Source: JAEYFP01 sp964566545 (GTDB taxonomy: Bacteria; Bacillota; Clostridia; Lachnospirales; Lachnospiraceae). From it: a stretch of DNA of 64,000 bases. The notes beneath the pieces are model-generated. The model searched no databases. It was not told the origin of the DNA and saw only the letters and a program-made list of their open reading frames with translations. The stretch's first letter is position 1. The number at the start of each line of letters is the position of its first letter. Shown here one piece after another: positions 24,850-34,702 of the stretch. The stretch is taken from positions 127,522 to 191,521 of the forward strand of contig CAZMIX010000001.1 in assembly GCA_964566545.1 (NCBI GenBank), in the 5' to 3' direction. Made by a program: the position numbers and the translations under genes.

Positions 24850-25671
24850 CTATCTGCGAAGCTCATTTGCTTCCTGCATCATTGTATCCGCAGCCTGAAT
24901 TGCCTTGGAATTCATCTCATACGCACGCTGCGCAATAATCAAATTAACCATTTCATCCGCTACCTGTACATTGGAATTTTCCAGATAGCCTTGACGAATC
25001 TCGCTTTTTTTCAAGTTTGCGTCTGTTTCCTCATTCAGCGCCGCACCCGACGCCTCCGTTATCCCATATAAGGTATCGCCCATCTTCTCAAGTCCCGAAG
25101 CATTCTGAAACTGATAAACACCGATCTTCATACCGGCAACCATCTGCAGATTATTATCCGCGTCAGGGTACCAAAGCTGTCCCTCCGTATCCACCACTAC
25201 CTTGCTCGAAATATAATTTGCAGGAATTGTGATTGGATTCCCCGCCGTATTTAAAACGGGAAGTCCATCGGTGTTGGACAATGTCATCTGCCCGTTGTCG
25301 CCGACTGAAAAGAGAAAATTACCATTTCTTGTATAATAGGTCTCTCCGTCCTCTCCGCTCACCGCGAAAAATCCGCTGCCATTGATCGCAAATGCCGTAT
25401 CGTTTTCGGAAGCAATCAAAGAACCCTGTTTAAATTGAGAGGTGATCGCCGCGTTGCGCACACCGAGTCCGACCTGTGCACCAACCGGTTTGTTTTCGCC
25501 ATTGGCAGTCGTTGTTCTCGTTTGAATCGTCTGATAAAGCAGAGACTTGAACTCATTTGTCTCTGTCTTATAAGCAGTCGTATTAACGTTTGCAAGATTA
25601 TTTGCGATCGTATCCACATTGTTCTGTTGTCCGATCATACCTGATGCCGCTGTCCATAACGCTCTTACCAT
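24850..25671 (-). CDS. flgG: Flagellar distal rod protein FlgG
   Basis: A 273-residue rod/hook-family protein. The N-terminus 'MVRALWTAASGM' and 'IANNLANVNTTAYK' and the C-terminus 'GYLENSNVQVADEMVNLI...AQRAYEMNSKAIQ' are the FlgG signatures; the middle holds the 'GSGFFAV' and 'YTRNGNF' strands. These proteins are exported by the flagellar type III system to form the rod. It corresponds to FlhP of Bacillus subtilis. It follows flgF by 73 bases. Confidence 0.93.
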   Translation of the reverse strand: MVRALWTAASGMIGQQNNVDTIANNLANVNTTAYKTETNEFKSLLYQTIQTRTTTANGENKPVGAQVGLGVRNAAITSQFKQGSLIASENDTAFAINGSGFFAVSGEDGETYYTRNGNFLFSVGDNGQMTLSNTDGLPVLNTAGNPITIPANYISSKVVVDTEGQLWYPDADNNLQMVAGMKIGVYQFQNASGLEKMGDTLYGITEASGAALNEETDANLKKSEIRQGYLENSNVQVADEMVNLIIAQRAYEMNSKAIQAADTMMQEANELRR

Positions 25672-25744
25672 AAAATCCTCCCTTTACATACGCCCGTCAG
25701 TTGCTATGCCACATTTAAAATACATCTGGACTGCAACACGGCTC

Positions 25745-26524
25745 TTATACCTTGCCCACATTATTGACGGCCGTACCAAGTGTCTCATCAAATGCCTGTA
25801 TCATCTTCTGGTTCGTCTCATACGCCCTGGTAAAATTAATTAAATCCACCATCTCCTGCACAACCTGCACGTTGGAGCTTTCAAGATATCCCGAATAGAC
25901 AGCCGCATTAGCCGGCTGCTCCTGTGCGCCCTCGACAGTCTGGTAATAATTCTCTCCATATTTTTCAAGATAATCATAATCTTCAAAATCTGTGATCTGA
26001 ATCTGTCCGACAACATCATCTCCCTGACGAATAGTACCCATCCGGTCTACGCTGAAACTCTGCAACGGATCCAACTCGATATGATCACCGTTGTCATCAA
26101 GCAGAAAATCGCCGTTTTTATTGACAAGCTCGCCATTGGCATTCAGGGTAAAGGAGCCGTCGCGCGTATATTTTACGGAGACTTCACCGTCCTCACCCTT
26201 GCTCATGAACTCCACGGCAAAAAAGCCGTTCCCGGATAATGCCATATCAAATGTATTACCCGTCTCATGGATCGCTCCCTGACTGTAATCCGTATAATTT
26301 TCTCCGATTTTCACACCCATGTTCATCGTGCCAAGGCGCTTTGCCGTCCACGGCTCCGAGGTATCTTTGATTTTATAAGCAAGCACGTCCTTAAACGCTT
26401 CGGAGGTAGTGCCCTCCTTCTTAAAACCGGTCGTCGAGGAGTTTGCCATATTGTTTGACAGCACGTCAACTCTCCTCTGTTCGTTTATCATTCCTGTACT
26501 TGCGGTATATAACCCTTTTACCAT
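25745..26524 (-). CDS. flgF: Flagellar rod protein FlgF/FlhO-like
   Basis: A 259-residue flagellar rod protein with 'MVKGLYTASTGMINEQRR' and 'LSNNMANSSTTGFKKEG' at the start, the central 'LSGNGFFAV' and 'YTRDGSFTL' strands, and the C-terminal 'GYLESSNVQVVQEMVDLI' export/packing helix. The ATG at 26524 follows AGGAGG; a longer frame from 26608 would overlap mbl and is rejected. The order mbl-flhO-flhP is the same in Bacillus subtilis, so FlhO is its likely counterpart. Confidence 0.9.
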   Translation of the reverse strand: MVKGLYTASTGMINEQRRVDVLSNNMANSSTTGFKKEGTTSEAFKDVLAYKIKDTSEPWTAKRLGTMNMGVKIGENYTDYSQGAIHETGNTFDMALSGNGFFAVEFMSKGEDGEVSVKYTRDGSFTLNANGELVNKNGDFLLDDNGDHIELDPLQSFSVDRMGTIRQGDDVVGQIQITDFEDYDYLEKYGENYYQTVEGAQEQPANAAVYSGYLESSNVQVVQEMVDLINFTRAYETNQKMIQAFDETLGTAVNNVGKV

Positions 26525-26567
26525 GCGTATCCTCCTCGCAGTATCCAAGAGCGGTCTGTATCCGGCT

Positions 26568-27572
26568 CTATTCCAGCCCGTCCGAATATCCGGCCAAAAA
26601 CTCGACAAACTTACCTGTGCCGATTGCCACTGCCGTCATCGGATCCTCAGCCGTCATTGTATTGATCCCTGTTTTGTATGCGATCAAATCCTCAAGGCCG
26701 CGCAGAAGACTGCCGCCGCCCGTCAAAACGATTCCTCTGTCTGCGATATCCGCCGCAAGCTCGGGAGGCGTCCTCTCCAGCACACTGTGAATCGCTTCGA
26801 CAATTTGGGAAGTAGTCTCACGAAGCGCCTCCTCCGTCTCCTCCGAAGAAACCTTTACAGTTCTCGGAAGACCGGTAACAAGATTACGTCCGCGCACCTC
26901 CAGATAATCTACCTCGGGTCTTTTAAATGCGGCACCGATTTTAATTTTCAAGTCCTCAGCCGTCCGCTCGCCAATCAAAAGATTATGCTTCTTCCTCATG
27001 TATCTGACGATTGCCTCATCAAAATCATCTCCGGCAATCTTGATGGATGTACTCACAACGGTGCCGCCTAAAGAAATAACTGCGATATCCGTCGTACCGC
27101 CCCCGATATCCACAATCATGTTGCCACACGGCTTGCTGATATCGATGCCCGCGCCAATTGCGGCAGCAATCGGCTCCTCTATGATAGTAACCTCTCTGGC
27201 TCCCGCCTGGTAGGTCGCATCCTCAACCGCCTTTTTTTCCACCTCTGTGACGCCGCTCGGCACACAGACGCTGATACGCGGTTTCCTAAAGCTCTTCTTT
27301 CCGATCGCCTTCTGAATGAAATACTTTAACATCTTTTCGGTAACGGTATAATCTGAAATAACGCCTTGACGCAGCGGCCTGACCGCCACGATATTCCCCG
27401 GCGTACGTCCAAGCATCAACCTTGCATCCTCGCCAATCGCCTTGATCTTATTTGTGTCCCTGTCAAACGCGACAACGGAAGGCTCCTTTAGCACAACGCC
27501 TTTCCCACGTATATAAACAAGAATACTCGCCGTACCGAGGTCGATTCCTATATCGGTATAAACCATAATCAT
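26568..27572 (-). CDS. mbl: MreB/Mbl actin-like cell-shape protein
   Basis: A 334-residue bacterial actin that forms membrane-bound filaments directing side-wall synthesis. It has the phosphate-1 motif 'IGIDLGTASILVY' at the start, phosphate-2 'VDIGGGTTDIAVI' near 160 and the adenosine motif 'GIVLTGGGSLL' near 285. The absence of mreC/mreD and the presence of flagellar rod genes after it point to the Mbl branch rather than MreB. A promoter lies about 75 bases upstream. Confidence 0.94.
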   Translation of the reverse strand: MIMVYTDIGIDLGTASILVYIRGKGVVLKEPSVVAFDRDTNKIKAIGEDARLMLGRTPGNIVAVRPLRQGVISDYTVTEKMLKYFIQKAIGKKSFRKPRISVCVPSGVTEVEKKAVEDATYQAGAREVTIIEEPIAAAIGAGIDISKPCGNMIVDIGGGTTDIAVISLGGTVVSTSIKIAGDDFDEAIVRYMRKKHNLLIGERTAEDLKIKIGAAFKRPEVDYLEVRGRNLVTGLPRTVKVSSEETEEALRETTSQIVEAIHSVLERTPPELAADIADRGIVLTGGGSLLRGLEDLIAYKTGINTMTAEDPMTAVAIGTGKFVEFLAGYSDGLE

Positions 27573-27646
27573 ATTCCCCTTTCGAATGGTTCTATAGTTA
27601 CATTTTTACCATAAAATTCATATCATAAACACAAACATACGATTAT

Positions 27647-27675
27647 AGTATACCGCAAAGCTATTCTATTTTCAA
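27647..27675 (-). promoter_or_regulatory. Promoter of the mbl-flagellar rod operon
   Basis: On the minus strand TTGAAA (27675-27670), 17-base spacer, TATACT (27652-27647); a TATAAT overlaps just downstream but has no -35 at proper spacing. Confidence 0.6.
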
Positions 27676-27762
27676 AGGTTTTATATAATTTTCATAAATA
27701 ACCGCATCAGCCCATTTTCCAACAGAAAGCACAAGGGATTTTCCTGTCGTTTCATAGTAAAA

Positions 27763-27805
27763 GAGGCACAAAAAAGAGGGCGGTTCCGTCCTTTTCTCAT
27801 GCCTC
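27763..27805 (-). terminator. Terminator downstream of uvrA
   Basis: On the minus strand an outer GAGGCA / TGCCTC stem encloses an inner GGACGG-AA-CCGCCC hairpin (one mismatch) followed by TCTTTTTT. It lies between the uvrA end (across the N gap) and the mbl promoter. Confidence 0.65.
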
Positions 27806-27834
27806 CATGCATTATTATGAAAATCAATTTTCAA

Positions 27835-28044
27835 ATTCTTATTCTTATTCTTATAATGTATATCGGATATAATTTAAAATACTTTAGCCNNNNNNNNNNN
27901 NNNNNNNNNNNNNNNNNNNNNNNNNNNNNNNNNNNNNNNNNNNNNNNNNNNNNNNNNNNNNNNNNNNNNNNNNNNNNNNNNNNNNNNNNATTCTTATTCT
28001 TATTCTTATAATGTATATCGGATATAATTTAAAATACTTTAGCC
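27835..28044. other. 100-N assembly gap flanked by identical 55-bp contig ends
   Basis: Bases 27890-27989 are N. The 55 bases before (27835-27889) and after (27990-28044) are identical, beginning ATTCTTATTCTTATTC and ending ACTTTAGCC. This is what two overlapping contig ends look like when joined with a default 100-N spacer, so the true sequence is probably continuous with one copy. The gap holds no evidence of missing genes. From 27573 to 28050 nothing else is present apart from the mbl promoter and the uvrA terminator. Confidence 0.85.
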
Positions 28045-28050
28045 GCTATT

Positions 28051-30900
28051 TTATTTTTTTAGCTTCTCCAACATTTTATTGATATAGTAACCGGTATAGG
28101 ACGCTTTATTTTTTGCGACCTGCTCCGGCGTTCCCTGCGCAATCACCATACCGCCGCCGTCGCCGCCCTCCGGTCCCATGTCAATAATATAATCCGCTGT
28201 TTTGATCACATCCAGATTATGCTCAATCACGACTACAGTATTACCGCCCCCCGCAAGCTTATGGAGAATTTCCACAAGCTTATGAACATCGGCAAAATGG
28301 AGTCCCGTCGTCGGCTCATCCAATATATAAATTGTCTTGCCGGTGCTTCGCCTGCTTAACTCCGTCGCCAGCTTAATGCGCTGCGCCTCTCCGCCGGACA
28401 GCGTTGTGGACGGCTGTCCCAGCTTGATATACGACAGTCCGACATCATAGAGTGTCTCGATCTTTCTCCGGATTGAAGGCACATTTTCGAAATAATCCAA
28501 TGCCTCCCCGACCGTCATATCCAGCACATCATAAATATTCTTTCCTTTGTAGCGCACCTCAAGCGTCTCACGGTTGTAGCGTTTACCGCCGCAGACCTCA
28601 CATGGCACATAAACATCCGGAAGAAAATGCATCTCAATCTTGATAATTCCGTCTCCGCTGCACGCCTCACAGCGTCCACCCTTTACATTGAAGCTGAAAC
28701 GCCCCTTTTTATAGCCGCGCTCCTTAGCATCTGCCGTAGCAGCAAACAAATCACGGATCTGGTCAAATACGCCCGTATAGGTGGCCGGATTGGAACGGGG
28801 TGTTCGACCAATCGGAGATTGGTCAATTGCAATGACCTTGTCAAGCTGTTCGGCTCCGATAATCGCTTCGTGCTTCCCCGAAAGCGTCCTCGCACGATTC
28901 AAAACCCGCGCAAGCTTCTTATATAAAATCTCATTAATCAGAGAACTTTTTCCCGAGCCGGAAACACCTGTCACACATGTTAGCACACCAAGCGGTATCT
29001 TCACATCGACATTTTTCAGATTATTTTCCGCAGCGCCCTTAATCTCCAAAAAGCCCTGAGGTTTTCTGCGTTTTTTCGGAATCGGGATGTAAAGCTCTCC
29101 GCTCAAATATTTGCCGGTAATTGAATTTTTATTTTTCATGATCTCTTCGGCCGTTCCGGCAGCAATGATTTCTCCGCCGTGCTCTCCCGCACCCGGTCCA
29201 ATATCCACCAAATAATCTGCCGCAAGCATTGTGTCCTCATCATGCTCCACGACGATAAGTGAATTTCCCAAGTCACGCAGTTCCTTTAATGCGTTCAGCA
29301 GCTTATCGTTGTCCCTCTGATGAAGACCGATACTCGGCTCATCCAGTATATAGGCAACACCGACGAGTCCCGAGCCAATCTGTGTCGCAAGACGGATACG
29401 TTGTGCTTCGCCTCCCGACAACGAACCGGTCGCACGGGCGAGCGTCAAGTATTCCAGACCCACTTGAATGAGAAAGCGCAGACGTGCCTTTATTTCCTTC
29501 AGTATTTGCTGTCCGATCAGCTCCTGCTGCTTTGTCAGCTCCAGCTCTTGCATAAATATAATCAGATTTTTGACAGACAACGCAGTTAGTTCGAAAATAT
29601 TCTTATCGCCCACCGTAACTGCAAGCGCGCCCTTTCTTAGGCGCATTCCACCGCATTCCTTACAAGGCGTTATCCGCATGAATGTCTCATACTCCTGTCT
29701 CATGACATCAGAGGAGACTTCACGGTAACGGCGCTCCACATTTTTGATCAGCCCTTCAAAAGCAACATCATAAATACCCTCTCCGCGCATCCCTTTGTAA
29801 TGTACTTTGACCTCCCGACCGTTCGTGCCGTAGGTCAGCATATCCTGAATATCCTTCGAAAGCTTTTCATAAGGCGTATTCAAATCAAAATGGTACTCTT
29901 TTGTGAGTGCCTTTAATATCGCGTATGTGAAACTGGACGGATCCGTGCAGGACTGCCAGCCCATAGCTGCAATCGCGCCCTCCGCAATGCTTAAAGACTT
30001 GTCCGGTATCATCAAGTCCTCATCAAATTCCATTTTATAGCCGAGTCCGGCGCAAACAGGGCAGGCACCGAACGGATTGTTGAACGAAAAGCTGCGCGGC
30101 TCAATTTCATCGATGCTGATATTACAGTCCGGGCAGGAAAAACTCTGCGAAAATGTCATCTGTCCGCCGCCGATCACATCCACAAAAACAAGTCCGCCGG
30201 ACAACTCCAACACGCTTTCCAGCGAGTCGGTCAAACGCTTTTCGATGCCTTCCTTTACAACAAGCCTGTCCACAATAATTTCGATATTATGCTTGATATT
30301 TTTATCGAGCTTGATGTCCTCGGAAAGCTCATAGAGGTTTCCATCCACGCGTACGCGCACATAACCGCTTCTCTTCGCGCGATCCAGTACTTTCGCATGC
30401 TCGCCCTTTCGCCCTCTGACAACCGGAGCCAGCAATTGAAGCTTTGTCCCCTCTGACAGCTTTAAAATGGCATCCACCATCTGATCCACCGACTGTTTTT
30501 TGATTTCCTTGCCGCATTCCGGGCAATGCGGAACTCCGATCCTGGCATACAGCAAACGGAAATAATCATAGATTTCTGTCACGGTTCCGACCGTGGAACG
30601 GGGGTTGCGATTCGTTGATTTCTGATCAATCGAAATGGCAGGGGGAAGTCCCTCGATACTCTCAATTTCCGGCTTTTCCATCTGACCCAGAAACTGCCTT
30701 GCATAAGAAGATAAAGACTCCATATAACGTCTTTGTCCCTCCGCATAAATTGTATCAAACGCAAGCGAAGATTTGCCGGAGCCGCTAAGTCCGGTCAAGA
30801 CAACAAGCTCATTACGCGGGATATCAATTGTCACATTTTTTAGATTGTGTTCACTTGCCCCTCTGATTCTGATATATTTTTTTTCATCCTTACTGTCCAT
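28051..30900 (-). CDS. uvrA: UvrA, excinuclease ABC subunit A
   Basis: Damage-recognition ATPase of nucleotide excision repair. The 949-residue protein has two ABC modules with Walker A 'GLSGSGKSSLAFDTIYAEGQ' near 34 and 'GVSGSGKSSL' near 640, two 'LSGGEAQRI' signatures, and zinc-binding cysteine clusters (such as 'CPECGKEI' and 'CEACSGDGI'). The ATG overlaps the end of the DHHW gene by 11 bases and its ribosome site GAGG lies inside that gene, so translation is coupled. The protein is full length and no residue looks missing. Confidence 0.98.
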   Translation of the reverse strand: MDSKDEKKYIRIRGASEHNLKNVTIDIPRNELVVLTGLSGSGKSSLAFDTIYAEGQRRYMESLSSYARQFLGQMEKPEIESIEGLPPAISIDQKSTNRNPRSTVGTVTEIYDYFRLLYARIGVPHCPECGKEIKKQSVDQMVDAILKLSEGTKLQLLAPVVRGRKGEHAKVLDRAKRSGYVRVRVDGNLYELSEDIKLDKNIKHNIEIIVDRLVVKEGIEKRLTDSLESVLELSGGLVFVDVIGGGQMTFSQSFSCPDCNISIDEIEPRSFSFNNPFGACPVCAGLGYKMEFDEDLMIPDKSLSIAEGAIAAMGWQSCTDPSSFTYAILKALTKEYHFDLNTPYEKLSKDIQDMLTYGTNGREVKVHYKGMRGEGIYDVAFEGLIKNVERRYREVSSDVMRQEYETFMRITPCKECGGMRLRKGALAVTVGDKNIFELTALSVKNLIIFMQELELTKQQELIGQQILKEIKARLRFLIQVGLEYLTLARATGSLSGGEAQRIRLATQIGSGLVGVAYILDEPSIGLHQRDNDKLLNALKELRDLGNSLIVVEHDEDTMLAADYLVDIGPGAGEHGGEIIAAGTAEEIMKNKNSITGKYLSGELYIPIPKKRRKPQGFLEIKGAAENNLKNVDVKIPLGVLTCVTGVSGSGKSSLINEILYKKLARVLNRARTLSGKHEAIIGAEQLDKVIAIDQSPIGRTPRSNPATYTGVFDQIRDLFAATADAKERGYKKGRFSFNVKGGRCEACSGDGIIKIEMHFLPDVYVPCEVCGGKRYNRETLEVRYKGKNIYDVLDMTVGEALDYFENVPSIRRKIETLYDVGLSYIKLGQPSTTLSGGEAQRIKLATELSRRSTGKTIYILDEPTTGLHFADVHKLVEILHKLAGGGNTVVVIEHNLDVIKTADYIIDMGPEGGDGGGMVIAQGTPEQVAKNKASYTGYYINKMLEKLKK

Positions 30901-32395
30901 AGATTACCTCAAATGTTTCTAAACAATATTCTTCTTTTGTTTCTTTATTTACTGCAATTAACTGGATTTCGCCCTCAGCCATATAGCGTCTCTGCACGCT
31001 GAGCGCAAATTCATGAATCCCATCAAACTCTGCCATGCGATGAAGCGCGCAGTATTCCGTCTCAAGATAAGTGTCCCCTACCTTAGCATAAATTTGGTAA
31101 TCAGCTGTTTTATCCTTTTGCCGGAACATGCCGCCGATAAGAATGATATTCTCTCCGGCCTCAGGATTCAAATACAGCTTGGAGCCGTCTCTCCGAACAC
31201 CAGAAATACTTGTCAACGCATAACTCAAGTCCTCAGATTCCTGAATATTTCCTGCAGGCGCATATGGCGCTTCGTAAAAATAATCCTTAAAATCTGCCAT
31301 GATCGGCATTTCGCTCGAGATACTGCGCTCTGCCGTCTCAAAAATAACCGCATCCGGGAATACAAGATTCACAAAATATTGCAGGTAATCATAATTCTGC
31401 CGGTGTACAAAATAAATCTCCTTGAACCGATTGTTATAATACCGCTGGTAATTTCCGAAATAGCTGTCCGTAAATACAAGCAGGATCTTATCATTCGGAC
31501 AATCCGGATTGATATAATGAGAGTAAAAGGTCGGCGTCGTGCACTGAAGATACGGCATCAGATAATCTGTCGCATCCTGGCTCGTGTCCGTTTTCAGCGT
31601 ATAAACCGGCACTTCATCATGAATCGGAAATTTCGCGATATCCAGCGTTTCCATCGTCACATAATTTAAATCATAATCATCCTCAGTGAGCTTTCGCACA
31701 TCGGAAAACCACTTCTGGATGTGCTCATCAACCAGCTTATGCCCCACAAACGCACCGAACTCATTCCAATGCGTCGCATCATACAGCTTATTGTATACAA
31801 CCTGGCTTTTTTTTGCTTCCAAAAGCTGCTCTACCGGAATAATATATTCGATATCGGTCTGCGCAAGCTTCTCGTCCATATAGTCCGTCACCCTTTCATT
31901 AGCCGTATTGACGTGAATGCTGTTCGGAAAATATTCGGAATAAATCGTCTTTTTATCAGGACACAGAAAATAAAGAAATTCAATATCCTTGCTGTCCAGA
32001 TAATTCTTCGTATCCTGTAAAAACGCGACAAGCGAATCCAAATATTCTGTATTGGTATTCAGACGCTGGTACGCCGTAATATAGTCGGGATCCTTGTAAA
32101 AAATGTGCCCATCTTTACCATACATAAAAAGCGGGTGTACCATGACACGGAACAATTTATCGTTCATTTCGATATAGGAATTGATTGCGCTTTCACGAAA
32201 GCCGATACGGTCATCCACATACTCTTCAATCTGAGCGCGAGTACTAAGCGTCCATGTCAGCCCCGGCCACTCGGTCAGATTCTTATTGTCTATCACCGAT
32301 ATCTGCATTTTTTTTGTGTTTATAAAAAGCGCGGGAACAGCAAGAATAGCCATAAATACAGCGATAAATATATAGTTTAACACTTTATTTTTCAT
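30890..32395 (-). CDS. DHHW-family protein (AlgX/AlgJ-like)
   Basis: A 501-residue protein with one N-terminal membrane anchor (about 7-27) and an extracytoplasmic SGNH-like domain. The segment 'YDATHWNEFGAF' near 217 is the family's D-x-H-W motif, and 'LLVFTDSYFGNYQRYY' near 304 holds the nucleophile-region Ser. Homologues pair with MBOAT proteins to O-acetylate extracellular polysaccharides. The MBOAT gene is 22 bases upstream in the same operon, so the pair probably acetylates a surface glycan. No acyl acceptor is identifiable. Confidence 0.85.
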   Translation of the reverse strand: MKNKVLNYIFIAVFMAILAVPALFINTKKMQISVIDNKNLTEWPGLTWTLSTRAQIEEYVDDRIGFRESAINSYIEMNDKLFRVMVHPLFMYGKDGHIFYKDPDYITAYQRLNTNTEYLDSLVAFLQDTKNYLDSKDIEFLYFLCPDKKTIYSEYFPNSIHVNTANERVTDYMDEKLAQTDIEYIIPVEQLLEAKKSQVVYNKLYDATHWNEFGAFVGHKLVDEHIQKWFSDVRKLTEDDYDLNYVTMETLDIAKFPIHDEVPVYTLKTDTSQDATDYLMPYLQCTTPTFYSHYINPDCPNDKILLVFTDSYFGNYQRYYNNRFKEIYFVHRQNYDYLQYFVNLVFPDAVIFETAERSISSEMPIMADFKDYFYEAPYAPAGNIQESEDLSYALTSISGVRRDGSKLYLNPEAGENIILIGGMFRQKDKTADYQIYAKVGDTYLETEYCALHRMAEFDGIHEFALSVQRRYMAEGEIQLIAVNKETKEEYCLETFEVIYGQ

Positions 32396-32417
32396 TATGC
32401 GTTCCTTTCATCGAACA

Positions 32418-33905
32418 TCAAAACTTGAAATAAACAAACGGATTATAGGTACTGTTCACGATAAAAATCATGCTGAGCAAGAGCAGTGCAAGCAGCACCG
32501 CACGCTTTATGATGCAGACCGGCTTTGACGGCTCCGCAAGAGAAACGGAGGCGATTGCCGATCCAAGTCTGCGCGGAAGCACCTGTGCCCATGGAACAGC
32601 CGCAAGAACAGCAAAAATAAACAGAACAATCATCTTATTGTCAAGATAATACCGCAAGGAAAATGCCGTATATGGATAGTTCTTTACATGGAACATCGTG
32701 CCGATATAGGAAAATGCCGTCTCGAGTTCCTCCAGCTTGAACAGCACCCAGCCAAGCGTAACGATGAGCATCGTATAAAGCCATTTCACAAAGGCCGGCA
32801 CATGAAATTTTAATTCCCTTCCACGAAAAGCGCGCTCGATCAGCATAAAAGCACCGTGCCAAAGTCCCCAAACCAAAAATCCCCAAGAGGCGCCATGCCA
32901 GATTCCAGTCGCGAGAAAAACAACAAGCAAGTTAAAATAAACATTGCCTGTCCTGCTCCCGCCTAGCGGGATGTATAAATAATCCCTGAACCATGAGGAA
33001 AGGGAAATGTGCCAGCGCCGCCAGAATTCCGTGATGGATTTGGATATATACGGGTAGTTAAAGTTTTCCAAAAAATCAAAACCGAAAATCTTCCCAAGAC
33101 CGATTGCCATATCAGAATAACCGGAAAAATCATAGTAAATATAGAGCGTATAAAAAACCGCACCGAGCCACGCCACCGGTGTGCCCATGTAGGCTGTATC
33201 CGACGCGAAAATCTTATCGGCTATTTCTCCGATGCTATTCGCGATAATTGCTTTTTTAGCAAGACCGATAATAAACCGCTCAACGCCCTTCGAAAACGTC
33301 GTCACATTTGTCACGCGTTCCGTAAGAGCATTTTTCATATCAGGATATCGGCCGATCGGTCCCGCCATGAGCTGTGGAAACAACGAAATATAAAGCGCCA
33401 GATTGATCGGGTTTTTCTCCGCGAGCGTGTAGAGCTTTCCGTCTTCATCCTTTTTTCCTTCCACACGGTACACATCGATCAAATAGGAGATTCCCTTGAA
33501 TATATAGAAAGAAATACCGATTGGAAGCACGATTTCTGGGATCGTCAGTTCCGCATGGAACAGATCGTCAATCGTCGTTACAATCAGCATAAAATATTTA
33601 AAGTAAATTAAAATCGCGAGGTTAAACAGAATCGCTGTGATAAGCGCGGTTTTTTTTGCCCATGGAACCGGCGCATTTTCTGATGTTGCCGATTTCACGG
33701 CGAGATAATGAATCAGCATCCCGAAACAGTAATTTCCGATGATTGAAGCAAGCATGATAAAAATATATTTTGGCTCTCCCCACGCATAGAAAAACAAGCT
33801 TCCGAGGAGAAGATAACCGTTCTTCAGCTTCTTCGGAAGCACATAATAGCCGATAATCATGATCGGCAAAAAGATACATAAAAATAAAATCGAACTAAAT
33901 ATCAT
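32418..33905 (-). CDS. MBOAT-family membrane O-acyltransferase (AlgI-like)
   Basis: A 495-residue polytopic membrane protein of the AlgI/DltB superfamily, which moves acyl groups across the membrane. It has the opening 'MIFSSILFLCIFLPIMI', the typical 'YDFSGYSDMAIGLGK' near 255, 'FWRRWHISLSSWFRDYLYIP' near 290, and the catalytic-His motif 'GIWHGASWGFLVWGLWHG' near 340. Its start overlaps the GT2 gene by 11 bases. With the downstream DHHW protein it forms a standard polysaccharide O-acetylation pair. Confidence 0.93.
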   Translation of the reverse strand: MIFSSILFLCIFLPIMIIGYYVLPKKLKNGYLLLGSLFFYAWGEPKYIFIMLASIIGNYCFGMLIHYLAVKSATSENAPVPWAKKTALITAILFNLAILIYFKYFMLIVTTIDDLFHAELTIPEIVLPIGISFYIFKGISYLIDVYRVEGKKDEDGKLYTLAEKNPINLALYISLFPQLMAGPIGRYPDMKNALTERVTNVTTFSKGVERFIIGLAKKAIIANSIGEIADKIFASDTAYMGTPVAWLGAVFYTLYIYYDFSGYSDMAIGLGKIFGFDFLENFNYPYISKSITEFWRRWHISLSSWFRDYLYIPLGGSRTGNVYFNLLVVFLATGIWHGASWGFLVWGLWHGAFMLIERAFRGRELKFHVPAFVKWLYTMLIVTLGWVLFKLEELETAFSYIGTMFHVKNYPYTAFSLRYYLDNKMIVLFIFAVLAAVPWAQVLPRRLGSAIASVSLAEPSKPVCIIKRAVLLALLLLSMIFIVNSTYNPFVYFKF

Positions 33906-34659
33906 ATTTATTCTCCGCTGCCTTCGTCATTTCCGGCGTCCATTTTGTGACGGTTACGTTCCTTTGCTTTTTACCCCGCTTCATCAGCCCCGCGACCTGC
34001 TTTAAATATTCCAGTGTGACCCTGGAGGAAAGCTTAGATTCTCCCGCAGGCCTTGCCTGAAATTTATAAGGAATCTCAACAACATTCGAGTAAGCGCCCA
34101 TTGCGAGCACCTCCACAAGAATCTTCCAACCGATCGGCTGTAGATCGCTGCCCTGAATCACTTGTCTTTTAAACATGAACAAACCGCTCGTCGGATCCGT
34201 AATATGCCTTAAGCATGGCAGCAAAATCTTCCCAATATATCTCGCAACACCGGAAACAAGCTTTCGATAAGGGCCTAAACCGCCGTCGCTTCCCCCCGGA
34301 ATGAAACGGCTCGGCACGCAGAAATCTGCGCCGCTTTCCAGAACGGCATACATCGAACGTAAAATAGCAGGGGGATGCTGCAGATCCGCATCCATCACCG
34401 CAACGTAATCTCCGTCCGCAAGGGAAAATCCCTTTAAAACAGCCGTAGCAAGCCCTTTTTCCGTCTCCCTGTGCTCCATGCGTACATGCGGATTTTCCTT
34501 CTGTACCTTTTGGATCATATTCGGCGTATCGTCCGTACTGTCGTCCACAAAAATAATTTCGTAAGAAATCTCCCTTAAAGCATAGTCTATCTGATTGACA
34601 AGGTTTCCTACATTCTCCATTTCATTATAGGTTGGTACTACGATTGAAAGTTTGCTCAC
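33895..34659 (-). CDS. Family 2 glycosyltransferase, DPM1/polyprenol-phosphate type
   Basis: A 254-residue cytoplasmic GT2 enzyme. The opening 'LSIVVPTYNEMENV', 'FVDDSTDDTPNMI' and the metal-binding 'VAVMDADLQHPP' near 90 are the dolichyl/polyprenol-phosphate mannosyltransferase signatures; unlike GtrB there are no C-terminal membrane helices. The start is the GTG at 34659, seven bases after GGAGG. It probably charges a polyprenyl phosphate with a sugar for the surface glycan that MBOAT and DHHW acetylate. It begins 43 bases after the uvrB stop. Confidence 0.88.
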   Translation of the reverse strand: MSKLSIVVPTYNEMENVGNLVNQIDYALREISYEIIFVDDSTDDTPNMIQKVQKENPHVRMEHRETEKGLATAVLKGFSLADGDYVAVMDADLQHPPAILRSMYAVLESGADFCVPSRFIPGGSDGGLGPYRKLVSGVARYIGKILLPCLRHITDPTSGLFMFKRQVIQGSDLQPIGWKILVEVLAMGAYSNVVEIPYKFQARPAGESKLSSRVTLEYLKQVAGLMKRGKKQRNVTVTKWTPEMTKAAENKYDI

Positions 34660-34702
34660 CGCATGTCCTCCGTTTGTCCGCAAGGCGTCTGTATTATATC
34701 CT

